Source: Pelagibacterium halotolerans B2 (GTDB lineage Bacteria > Pseudomonadota > Alphaproteobacteria > Rhizobiales > Devosiaceae). From it: 64,000 nt of DNA. The stretch covers positions 2,294,001-2,358,000 of the forward strand of contig NC_016078.1 of NCBI RefSeq assembly GCF_000230555.1. The letters run 5' to 3'. Shown piece after piece: positions 45,589 to 53,800 of this stretch. Position 1 is the first letter of the stretch, and the number at the start of each line of letters is the position of its first letter. A program made the translations under genes and the position numbers. The notes below the pieces were generated by a model. It did not search any database and had not been told where the DNA came from. It worked only from the letters and a program-made list of their open reading frames with translations.

Positions 45589-46494
45589 TCAGGATGCCCT
45601 GGACAAATGGTCCAGGCACCATCGGATTTCGTGGCTGCCGCCACCTTCGGCAACCACGCCGCAATTGCCCTGAATATGGAAGGTTCTCGCGCGCAGGTGG
45701 ATCGAAAGCCGCTCGGTGTCCAACGCGGCGGAAAGGACGAGCTCGTCTCCGTCCTTTGCGGATTCGGGCAGCGCATCATGGGACAATCGAACGCTCGATA
45801 CGGAGGCATCGTTGTCGGCGGCCCATTTGAGGGCCGCGAGTTCGGCCACCTGGATCGGCTCGGGCTCGTCGGTACGGCCTTTGTAGGCAGGCAGGAATAT
45901 CTGCCCGCGCGACAGTGCCTCGATGAATGCCGCAGCCTGGCCCGCCGTCATGCGACCGTAGCGCTGACGATAGGGCATGACGACCAGCGAGGCCGCGAAC
46001 CGGCAGCCACCGATATGGGTTGCCTGAACGATATGGAATTTCGCCGGATCGGCGACTGCAGCCAGCGCCTTGTAGGTCGAAAAACCGTACCGCGCGCAGC
46101 AGGCATCGCGCCGCGAGTCGGTGCACACGATAATGGTGATGCGCGGATCGGACGTTCCGGAAAACACTTTACCGTCGGCGTAGTCGTCGATAGCCGCAAT
46201 CAGCGCAGCCTCGCTCTCGAAATCAGCACAGACCTGCTCGGGCTGCGCCATGAGCTGGGGCAAACCAGCACTCTCGCCGACGCGGTCGACGAGAGCAACA
46301 TGGAGGCCCTTTTTCGCGGCATTGTGTATGGAGGCGGCGAGCGCTTCACTCATATCCGCCGACTCCCATCTGGGGGTGCGCCATTTGCCCCGCGGCCAGG
46401 CCAGCAGAAGCGCCCGATGCGGCGCATTGCCCGTACCCTCGTGAGGCTCACCTCTTTCAAGGCACAGATCGCGGCAAAAGACGTGGTTGGCCAT
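45589..46494 (-). CDS. Sucrase/ferredoxin-like [2Fe-2S] thioredoxin-fold protein
   Basis: Protein of 301 residues inside the siderophore operon. It carries the Suc/Fer family signatures: IIVCTDSRRDACCARYG (Cys124, Cys132, Cys133) and ATHIGGCRFAASLVVMPY (His160, Cys164), then YGRM. These residues are the expected [2Fe-2S] ligands of a thioredoxin-like ferredoxin. No signal peptide is seen, so it acts in the cytoplasm; a role in reductive iron release from the imported siderophore fits its position but is inference. Its ATG overlaps the stop of paralog 4 (TAATG). Confidence 0.82.
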   Translation of the reverse strand: MANHVFCRDLCLERGEPHEGTGNAPHRALLLAWPRGKWRTPRWESADMSEALAASIHNAAKKGLHVALVDRVGESAGLPQLMAQPEQVCADFESEAALIAAIDDYADGKVFSGTSDPRITIIVCTDSRRDACCARYGFSTYKALAAVADPAKFHIVQATHIGGCRFAASLVVMPYRQRYGRMTAGQAAAFIEALSRGQIFLPAYKGRTDEPEPIQVAELAALKWAADNDASVSSVRLSHDALPESAKDGDELVLSAALDTERLSIHLRARTFHIQGNCGVVAEGGGSHEIRWCLDHLSRAS

Positions 46495-47477
46495 TATCGG
46501 TTGACATCCTCAAACCGCACGAAAGGACGGCCGGCCATGTGCGCCTCGACCATTTCAAGCGCGAGATCAAGCGAGGCCATTGCCGACCCGAAAGTTGGAC
46601 CAGGCAACAGCACGAACTGCCCGTTCTGGCAGGCTGTCAGCGCCTGGCACCAGCCGGGCGCGAACGTTTCATACGCCGCGCTGATGGTCTGGGGCGTCGC
46701 ATCGGGCTGTTGGCGGTAGAAGCCGAAAACGAAGTCGGCATCGAGATCCTGGATCAGTTCCGCGCTGTAGCTGATCTGCGGTGTATCGAGCGCGGCCACG
46801 GCAGCGGGCTGGGAAACGCCCAGATCCGCCAAAACATGGCTGATCGCTCCAAGTCCGCTTTTATAAACCCAGAGTTCCTCGCCTTCCGGAAACATGAAAG
46901 TCAGCGTTGCAGTGATTTCCGACGGGTCGCCCAGGAAGGTCTTGAGGCGCTCGACATTGTCACGATAACGCTGGTAGCGCGCTTCAAATGTGCGCCCTGT
47001 GCCGCTGGCATCGGCCAGCGTCCGGAGCGTTTCGATCAGTCCCAATTCGCCATTGTTAATGACGAGCGTGGGCGCGATGGTCTGGAGCTGATCGATCACC
47101 GCCGCATCGTTATAGACACCGCCGATGATGAGATCAGGCTCGAGCGCCGCGATCGCTTCGACGTCGAGATCGTTGAAAAGGCCGACAAATTCGATGTCGG
47201 TGTTGGGGAAATCAATGCCCAACGTATCCATCCCGCCTCGCAGGAAGGCGTTGCCATCGGCATCGAGACGACCGGCACTTCCAACGACCGAAGCACCCAT
47301 TTCATAGAGCGGTAGGGTGAGAATCTGATCGTTCAGCGCGACAATGCGCTGCGGTTCGACCGGGATGTCAAAGGTCCCGTTCTCTGCCGTGAATTGGCGG
47401 GTTTCCTGGGCCATGGCACCCATGGACAGTCCGCACGATGCGGCCATAACAACCAGTATTTTCAAAAGCATGTTCAT
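46494..47477 (-). CDS. Iron-siderophore ABC substrate-binding protein, paralog 4
   Basis: Periplasmic protein of 327 residues. The signal peptide MNMLLKILVVMAASCGLSMG ends near AMA-QETRQF. The mature start is diverged (ENGTFDIPVEPQRIVALND), but DVEAIAALEPDLIIGG is kept, and the C-x5-C pair is WCQALTACQNG. ATG 47477 is chosen; a TTG three codons upstream is possible. It is translationally coupled to the Suc/Fer-like gene. Confidence 0.87.
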   Translation of the reverse strand: MNMLLKILVVMAASCGLSMGAMAQETRQFTAENGTFDIPVEPQRIVALNDQILTLPLYEMGASVVGSAGRLDADGNAFLRGGMDTLGIDFPNTDIEFVGLFNDLDVEAIAALEPDLIIGGVYNDAAVIDQLQTIAPTLVINNGELGLIETLRTLADASGTGRTFEARYQRYRDNVERLKTFLGDPSEITATLTFMFPEGEELWVYKSGLGAISHVLADLGVSQPAAVAALDTPQISYSAELIQDLDADFVFGFYRQQPDATPQTISAAYETFAPGWCQALTACQNGQFVLLPGPTFGSAMASLDLALEMVEAHMAGRPFVRFEDVNR

Positions 47478-47498
47478 TTGAGCCAAATCCTTACAGTC

Positions 47499-48512
47499 TT
47501 ATTCGGCCTCGAGCGGCACGAAGCCACGAGTGGCGATCTGGGACACGACAATGTTGAGGACGGAGCGCAACGCGGCAAAGCTGACGGCGCGCATCTCCTC
47601 ACGGTGGACCATGAAGTACTGATTGGTGCGCGCAGCATGAAGTTCGTCCCGCCAGTTGGGCACCGCTGCATCCCAAAGCTCATAGATCGCCTCCACCGTC
47701 GTGCCGGTGGCCGGCCAGTAGGTGCTGATCATGAAATCGGCGTCGAACTCGTGGACGAGTTCGGGACTGACATCGATGCGGGCGTCTTCGAGGTCGGCGA
47801 TTGCCTCGGGCATGGAGAACCCCAGCTCGTGAATGATCTGGGTCAGCGCGTCATAGGTACGAAAGCCCCGGACCGAACCGGAGCGAGGTTCGATGACCCC
47901 CACTGAAACAGCCCCTGGATCGCCGACGGTTTGCGCGATCACCTCCTGCGCCGCGGCGAGCCGTACATCCCAGTCCTCCAGAAGCTCCTCGTAAACATCG
48001 AGTTTGCCAGCGACGTCGGCAATCTTTCGGTAGCGGGCCAGAAGATCTTCTTCCCAGCCGGCAATAATGACGGATGGGGCGATAAGGGAAAGCTGCTCAT
48101 AGCTCTCGACACCGCCCTCGGAGAGCAAAATGAGGTCCGGTTCGGCCAACGCGATGGCTTCAAGATCGTACTGGTTGGGGTCGCCAACCCAGGTGACGTC
48201 TGAATTCTCGAAGCGGAAGCCCAGAGCATCGTAGGCGCCGCGCACATAGGGTGCGCCACCATTCACTCCGGCATCCACCCGCCCGCTCGAGCCGACGAGG
48301 GCGGCGCCAAGTTCGATCAGCGGCGCCGTGATCTGCTCGCCCCGCAACGAAACGATACGCTGCGGATCGACCGGTATTTCAACCTCGTGCCCCATGTCAT
48401 CGACAAAGAGGCGGGTTTCCTGAGCCGGAGCTGAAAAAGAGGACAAGCCTGCAACCACGACAAGCGCGGCAGCACTCGCCAGCCGGCCGACCGATTGAAA
48501 TGAAAAGGTCAT
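47499..48512 (-). CDS. Iron-siderophore ABC substrate-binding protein, paralog 3
   Basis: Periplasmic protein of 337 residues. A hydrophobic leader (LASAAALVVVAGLSSFSAPA) precedes QETRLFVDDMGHEVEIPVDP. The core DLEAIALAEPDLILLSEGG matches the family. The C-terminal cysteines of paralogs 4-6 are absent (NWRDELHAARTN), so it may bind a different ligand. ATG 48512 has GGAG upstream. Confidence 0.87.
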   Translation of the reverse strand: MTFSFQSVGRLASAAALVVVAGLSSFSAPAQETRLFVDDMGHEVEIPVDPQRIVSLRGEQITAPLIELGAALVGSSGRVDAGVNGGAPYVRGAYDALGFRFENSDVTWVGDPNQYDLEAIALAEPDLILLSEGGVESYEQLSLIAPSVIIAGWEEDLLARYRKIADVAGKLDVYEELLEDWDVRLAAAQEVIAQTVGDPGAVSVGVIEPRSGSVRGFRTYDALTQIIHELGFSMPEAIADLEDARIDVSPELVHEFDADFMISTYWPATGTTVEAIYELWDAAVPNWRDELHAARTNQYFMVHREEMRAVSFAALRSVLNIVVSQIATRGFVPLEAE

Positions 48513-48531
48513 CAATAAGAACTCCAAAAAT

Positions 48532-49512
48532 CTAGCGGTCGTCGGCGTTGGTTTCCGGATCGCCGTCCAGCGCAGCCTCGATCATCGGCACGAGGCGCTC
48601 GATGCCGTAGGGCAGCGACAAAAGCGTTGCGTGCGAGAACGCTCCCGTCATTTCCTTGCCGGCCAGCACCTCACCGCCGCGCTGGACGACATCGAGATAG
48701 GGCCTGTCCGGCAGGGCCAGCACGTTGTCGAAATTTCCATCCGAGGACACCCAGACAATCAGATCGCCATCAAGCGGGGAAAGATCTTCAAGCGACAGCG
48801 ACGCCCAATAAGGGCTGTCTTCGGTCGCAAGCGCCTCGATCTCCTGCGGCGTCTCAAAACCCATGTCGCCGAGAAGCCGTGCGCGGATATCGCCAGAGGT
48901 GTAAGCACCGGGATCGCCCTGACGCCGGATGGCAGCCACCGATGCGGTCATCCCCTGCCATTCGGGATGGGTGGCCGCCACATCAGCAAGCTGGGCGCGG
49001 ATTGCGTCGACCTGAGCCTGCGCCTCATCCTCAAGGCCGACGGCCAACCCGGTGCGCAGGGCCCGATCGTCCCAGCTCATATCGTAATTGCCCACGCCCG
49101 GCGGCACCGCAACGACTGGAGCGATCTGGCTGAGCCGTTCATAATCTTCCGGCGTGACATTGGCCCACAACGCAAGAATGACATCGGGGTCGGCGGCGAG
49201 GATCATCTCGAAATCGAGATCGCCACGGATGGTGGCCGGCACCTCTTCAAGAAGGGGATCGGCCCAGGGCCAGACAACGCGCTCATAGTCGCCAAACCAG
49301 TATTTGATGACCACCGGCTGGATGCCGAGCGCAAGCAGATCGTCTGCTCCTGACGCATCGATGGTCGCAACTCTCACCGGTTTTTCGGGAATAACCGTCG
49401 TTCCGAACTTATGCTCGATGGTCAGTGGGAACTCCTGCGAAAAAGCAGGTCCGGACAGCGAAAAAATGGCGACAGTTGCGGCAAATAGGATCTGGAAAGT
49501 ATTGGATTTCAT
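48532..49512 (-). CDS. Iron-siderophore ABC substrate-binding protein, paralog 2
   Basis: Periplasmic protein of 326 residues in a different subfamily from paralogs 3-6. After the signal peptide (SNTFQILFAATVAIFSLSGP) it reads QEFPLTIEHKFGTTVIPEKP, nearly identical to paralog 1. The stretch KYWFGDYERVVWPWADPLL recalls the WPWA motif of hydroxamate-siderophore-binding proteins. ATG 49512 is taken; a TTG four codons upstream is possible. Confidence 0.87.
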   Translation of the reverse strand: MKSNTFQILFAATVAIFSLSGPAFSQEFPLTIEHKFGTTVIPEKPVRVATIDASGADDLLALGIQPVVIKYWFGDYERVVWPWADPLLEEVPATIRGDLDFEMILAADPDVILALWANVTPEDYERLSQIAPVVAVPPGVGNYDMSWDDRALRTGLAVGLEDEAQAQVDAIRAQLADVAATHPEWQGMTASVAAIRRQGDPGAYTSGDIRARLLGDMGFETPQEIEALATEDSPYWASLSLEDLSPLDGDLIVWVSSDGNFDNVLALPDRPYLDVVQRGGEVLAGKEMTGAFSHATLLSLPYGIERLVPMIEAALDGDPETNADDR

Positions 49513-49562
49513 GTCAAAGCTCAATTCTGGTTTGAAGGTCCTGAAAATCAGCGCGGCAAGGT

Positions 49563-50540
49563 CTAGCGCGCGTCCGCGACTACCGTTTCGGGATCACCAT
49601 CCGCTGCAGCTTCGATCATCGGCACAAGAGCTTCGATCGCGACCGGAAGTGAGAGCAGCGAGACGCGCGCAAACGCGGCGACGACATGGTCGGGAAGATA
49701 GATTTCACCGCCTGTTTCATAAGCATGCAGGAAAGGCAGCGCCGGAGAATTGCGGATCTCCTCGTATTCGCCACCGCCATACCAGATGGCGACGTCGGCA
49801 TCGATCATGGCAATGTCTTCTGGCGAACCTTCGATGTAGAATTCGTCTTGTTTGGAGACGGCATTGAGCGCGTCGGGCAATTGAAACCCGAAACCTTCAA
49901 GGAACTGCCCCCGGACGTCGTAGCGGGTATAGGCCCAGGGTCCGCCCTCCCGGAATCCGCCGACCACGGCTGTCATATCAGCCCATTCCGGATGCTGTGT
50001 CCGGATCGTTTCAAGCTGGGTATCGATCGCCTCGATGCGCGCGAGTGCCTCAGCCTCTTCACCCAGGGCTCGCCCGGCCAACAAGGCGCGTTGATCCCAT
50101 GCCAAGGCGTAGTCGCCCACCCCCTCCGGCACCGCAACGACGGGCGCAATCAGGCTCAACTTCTCATAATCGGCCCCCGATATCCCCGAATAGAGGCCAA
50201 TGATGACGTCAGGTTCCTGTGCCGCAATGGCCTCGAAATCGAGATCGCCCTCAAGAACAAGCGGCTCGGTTGTAAGGAAAGGCTCCGCCCATGGCCCGGC
50301 GGTAAACCTGAACCCGTCCTGCACGCGCCATTGCCTGACGGCCAACGGCTCCAGACCGAGCGCGAGAATATTGTCGATCCCTCCGAAATCGATACTGACG
50401 ACCCTGGCAGGCTTTTCATCGAGGACGGTGGTCCCGAACTTGTGCTCGATGGTCAGAGGAAACTCCTGCGCGAGGGCCGGCGCCGCCTGTAGCGAAAAAG
50501 CGCTGGCCGTCAGGAGTGCGGTTAAGGTGATGAATTTCAT
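49563..50540 (-). CDS. Iron-siderophore ABC substrate-binding protein, paralog 1
   Basis: Periplasmic protein of 325 residues, nearest to the permease genes. The signal peptide MKFITLTALLTASAFSLQAA ends at PALA before QEFPLTIEHKFGTTVLDEKP. It keeps DLDFEAIAAQEPDVIIGLYS. The real start is ATG 50540; the open frame extends well upstream through the permease gene in another frame, which should not be read as coding. With paralog 2 it looks like the younger duplication of the array. Confidence 0.88.
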   Translation of the reverse strand: MKFITLTALLTASAFSLQAAPALAQEFPLTIEHKFGTTVLDEKPARVVSIDFGGIDNILALGLEPLAVRQWRVQDGFRFTAGPWAEPFLTTEPLVLEGDLDFEAIAAQEPDVIIGLYSGISGADYEKLSLIAPVVAVPEGVGDYALAWDQRALLAGRALGEEAEALARIEAIDTQLETIRTQHPEWADMTAVVGGFREGGPWAYTRYDVRGQFLEGFGFQLPDALNAVSKQDEFYIEGSPEDIAMIDADVAIWYGGGEYEEIRNSPALPFLHAYETGGEIYLPDHVVAAFARVSLLSLPVAIEALVPMIEAAADGDPETVVADAR

Positions 50541-50548
50541 GAACTGTC

Positions 50549-51616
50549 TCACAAATGCGATTTGGCCGAGGCCCGTTGCAGGAGGTAGATGAATACGGGC
50601 ACGCCGATAATTGACGTTATGAGGCCTGCAGGAAGTTGAATGGGCGCAAACGCCGCGCGCCCGATCAGGTCTGCGACGGACACCAGGACGGCGCCGCACA
50701 ACCCGGTCAAAAGGGTATGAATTCCAATACCGCTGCGCGCGATGCGCCGGGCTGCGTGCGGCGCGATCAAGCCCACAAAGCCAAGCGGACCAACGATCGC
50801 GGTCGCGGCGGCGGCAAAGCCGACGCCCACACAGATCAGCCCGTACCGGGCCCATCTTACAGATGCGCCCAGACCGATTGCCGTGTCCTCGCCCATACGC
50901 AATACCGACATGATGCGGCTCAGTGCCAGGATCAGCGGCATCAGGACAAGGCTCCAGACCAAGAGCACGTTCACATCGGTCCAGGTGGCCGCATTGACCG
51001 AGCCCGCGAGCCAGGCCAGGGCCGACATGGCGCGATCGAGGTCGCCATAGGTAAGCATGGCCGAGGTAATCGAAGAGATGAACGCCGAAACCCCGATACC
51101 CAGCAAAATGAACCGAATGGTGTTGTTGCCGCGCCTCTGAAAGCTTAGCGCCTGGACAAGAACCGCAATACCCAGTGCGCCACCAAACGCAAAGACCGGA
51201 CGCCAGCCATAGTCCAATTGCGGAAACACCACGATGGCCGCAACGACGGCAAGGGCTGCACCCTGACTGATACCGATGAGCGATGGGTCGGCAAGGCCGT
51301 TTCGCGTGACGTTCTGCATTGCGCCACCCGACAATGCCATCATGGCACCGGCCAGCGCGGCAACCAGAGCCCGCGGCATCCTGAACTGCCACACCACATT
51401 GTCGATGGCCGGCGACACCGTCGTACCCGACAAGGTCGTCAGAAGCGTTGCGAGATCGATATCATAACTGCCCAGCGTAAGGCTGAGCGCCCATATCCCG
51501 ACAAGCACAACACACAAAACGCCGCAGGCCACAAGTCCGCGCATAGGCAGGCGCAAGGCGATACGCTCGTTTGCCGTGCGCAGGACGACATGGCTCTCCG
51601 ATGCGGCGACAGTCAT
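50549..51616 (-). CDS. Iron-siderophore ABC permease (FecCD family), second
   Basis: Inner-membrane permease of 355 residues with about ten helices. FecCD signatures are visible: FRMPRALVAALAGAMMALSG, GAMQNVTRNGLADPSLIGIS, and GPLGFVGLIAPHAARRIARS. Its start overlaps the stop of the other permease (ATGA), so the two pair as a heterodimer. Confidence 0.92.
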   Translation of the reverse strand: MTVAASESHVVLRTANERIALRLPMRGLVACGVLCVVLVGIWALSLTLGSYDIDLATLLTTLSGTTVSPAIDNVVWQFRMPRALVAALAGAMMALSGGAMQNVTRNGLADPSLIGISQGAALAVVAAIVVFPQLDYGWRPVFAFGGALGIAVLVQALSFQRRGNNTIRFILLGIGVSAFISSITSAMLTYGDLDRAMSALAWLAGSVNAATWTDVNVLLVWSLVLMPLILALSRIMSVLRMGEDTAIGLGASVRWARYGLICVGVGFAAAATAIVGPLGFVGLIAPHAARRIARSGIGIHTLLTGLCGAVLVSVADLIGRAAFAPIQLPAGLITSIIGVPVFIYLLQRASAKSHL

Positions 51617-52635
51617 CGGGCCCTCATGCGCACGAGTTGGATAAACACCGGCGCTCCAACCATCGCCGTGATGATTCCCGTCGATATTTCACGCGGCGGA
51701 ATGGCAATCCGCGCGATAGTATCGACGCCAAGAAGATAGGCCGCGCCGATCACAGCCGAATAGGGCACGATCCAGCGGTAATCCGACCCCACGAACAAGC
51801 GCGCCACATGGGGAATGACCAGCCCGACAAATCCCATGGGGCCAGCCAGAGCCACCGAACAGGCCGTGAGAACCACGACAACCACGAGCAATTGCAATTT
51901 GAGTGGCCCTGTGCGCACGCCAAGGCCCTTGGCCACATCATCGCCCATGGCCAGCGCGGTCACCTGTCGAGCCAGGACGAGCCCTGCCGCCAACGCGACG
52001 GCGATCCAGGGTCCCGTCACGTAGAGCATCGAGATATCGCGCCCTGCGAGCGAACCTGAAAGCCAAACGCGAAGATTGTCGAATGTGTCTTCGTTAAGCA
52101 GATGCGCAATTGATATGATTGCGCCGAGAAAAGCCGAAACAGCCGCACCCGAGAGCGTGAGCGTCAGGGGCGTCGGTCCGCCGGGCGCCCAATGGGCGAT
52201 AAAGTAAACGATCAGCGCGGTGACCAGCGCGCCCAGTGCTGCAATCCATGGCAGCCAGTAAAGCGAGGCGGCACCAAAAAGGAATGACGTGATGACCACC
52301 GCAAAGGACGCACCCGCCATCAGTCCCAGCAGCCCCGGATCGGCCAGCGGATTGCGGGTAACGCCCTGCATAAGCGCTCCGGCAACCGCCAGCGCGGCCC
52401 CCACCGTGAGCGCGATGAGCGCCCGCGGCAATCGCAGATCCCAAACGATCATATGATCGAATATGGTCGTGTCTCGGCTGAAGATGGCCTCGAGAACCGT
52501 CGTTAGGGGCAAGTGTTTGGCGCCTACCGCAATGTGCAGGCCGAAAAGCAGCATCACCGTGACGAGAAGCACCGGCAACCCCGAAGCGCTAAGTGCCCCC
52601 CGCCGTGAACGCGGCGCATGCGCGACCGAACTCAT
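51613..52635 (-). CDS. Iron-siderophore ABC permease (FecCD family), first
   Basis: Inner-membrane permease of 340 residues. It shows LRLPRALIALTVGAALAVAG, GALMQGVTRNPLADPGLLGL and GPMGFVGLVIPHVARLFVGS, the family blocks including the EAA-like coupling region. Its start overlaps the ATPase stop by four bases. The ten-helix arrangement is typical. Confidence 0.92.
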   Translation of the reverse strand: MSSVAHAPRSRRGALSASGLPVLLVTVMLLFGLHIAVGAKHLPLTTVLEAIFSRDTTIFDHMIVWDLRLPRALIALTVGAALAVAGALMQGVTRNPLADPGLLGLMAGASFAVVITSFLFGAASLYWLPWIAALGALVTALIVYFIAHWAPGGPTPLTLTLSGAAVSAFLGAIISIAHLLNEDTFDNLRVWLSGSLAGRDISMLYVTGPWIAVALAAGLVLARQVTALAMGDDVAKGLGVRTGPLKLQLLVVVVVLTACSVALAGPMGFVGLVIPHVARLFVGSDYRWIVPYSAVIGAAYLLGVDTIARIAIPPREISTGIITAMVGAPVFIQLVRMRAR

Positions 52636-53480
52636 GCGACCCGCACCGCGGCCTTGCGGCGCGCATGAGTGCCCAGCGGCACGCAGACCAGATGGCCCGT
52701 GGTCGCATCGCGCACCACATGGGCATCGAGATCGAAGACTTCCTTGAGCCGATCGGCGGTAAAAATGGCATCCGGCGCGCCCTCGCAGGCAATCTGGCCA
52801 TCCTTCATCATGACGAGATGATCGGCATACGCTGCCGCGAGGCTCAATTCATGAAGCACGACAACCAGCGTTCGCCCGCCGCCATGGGCCAGGTCGGCCA
52901 GCAACTCCATAAGGTCCACCTGGACCTTGAGGTCGAGGAATGTGGTCGGCTCATCGAGCAGCAGCAGATCGGTTTCCTGGGCAAGCACCATGGCGATCCA
53001 GCAGCGCTGACGCTGCCCGCCCGACAGCGAATCCACCGGCCGGTCGGCAAATTCGGTGACCAGGGCCGTCGCCATTGCCTTTTCGACTGCATCCTCGTCC
53101 TGTCGAGTCCATTGACGCATCAGGCCCTGATGCGGAAACCGGCCCTGCCCGACCAGCTCCCGGACAGTCAAGCCCTCGGGGGCGATTGGTCCTTGGGGAA
53201 GGATGCCCATCGCGCGCGCCACGTCGCGGCTTTTCGAGGCATGGATCGACTTGCCGTCAAGCAACACCTGTCCGGTGGTGGGAGAAAGAATGCGCGCCAT
53301 GGTCTTGAGCAGCGTCGATTTGCCCGAACCGTTCGGCCCAACCAGCACCGTCATCTTTCCGTTCGCGACGGCAAGCGAAACGTCCGAAAGGATCGGGGGC
53401 CCATCATAGCCGGCGGAAATCGCTTCGGTTGTCAGGCGTACGGGCATATTTCCGCCGTCGGAAGGATCACTATTGGGCAT
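52632..53480 (-). CDS. Iron-siderophore ABC transporter ATP-binding protein
   Basis: ATPase of 282 residues, first gene of a ten-gene operon that ends at 43585. It has Walker A GPNGSGKST, the MGILPQGPIAPEGLTVRELV stretch of FecE/FepC proteins, signature LSGGQRQR, Walker B LLLLDEPTTFLDL and the switch His in VVLHELS. GAGAGGG precedes ATG 53480. It is the only ATPase for the six substrate-binding proteins in this locus. Confidence 0.92.
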   Translation of the reverse strand: MPNSDPSDGGNMPVRLTTEAISAGYDGPPILSDVSLAVANGKMTVLVGPNGSGKSTLLKTMARILSPTTGQVLLDGKSIHASKSRDVARAMGILPQGPIAPEGLTVRELVGQGRFPHQGLMRQWTRQDEDAVEKAMATALVTEFADRPVDSLSGGQRQRCWIAMVLAQETDLLLLDEPTTFLDLKVQVDLMELLADLAHGGGRTLVVVLHELSLAAAYADHLVMMKDGQIACEGAPDAIFTADRLKEVFDLDAHVVRDATTGHLVCVPLGTHARRKAAVRVA

Positions 53481-53609
53481 CTTGCCCTCTCGTCTTCTGA
53501 TGCCTTGAGCAAGAAGGCGGCGCCTCGGAGAACGCGCTTCAGTGCTTCACCTGCGCCACCCCGGAACTCCAAGGCGAAAAACAACAGGGGCAGTCATAAG
53601 TACTGAACA

Positions 53610-53624
53610 TGACAATTGCAATCA
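53610..53624. promoter_or_regulatory. Candidate iron-responsive (IRO/Fur-like) box
   Basis: TGACAATTGCAATCA fits TGA-N9-TCA, the RirA iron-responsive operator described in Rhizobiales, and 10 of 14 positions of a 7-1-7 Fur box. It lies 130 bp upstream of the siderophore operon. The rest of 53481-53800 (320 bp) shows no convincing gene; an open frame at 53542-53829 on the plus strand has no family features. Confidence 0.5.
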
Positions 53625-53800
53625 TATTTATGCGCAGCGCTGCCCAATGTCTCCGAAGTCCGCTGACAATCATGTGGCAATGCCCCTTGACCATCCGAGG
53701 ATATTGAAAGAACGCGGACGGATCCGCCATCGACCGGTTCCAGCCGGACACAAGACGAGGCGTCCGACAGCCGTCATTGCAGGGCAGGAAAGAGAGCGGC

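Noticed and set aside
50541-51392. Upstream in-frame extension of siderophore-binding paralog 1 through the permease gene
   Set aside because: The extension is an out-of-frame reading of the FecCD permease; the true start at 50540 begins a signal peptide.
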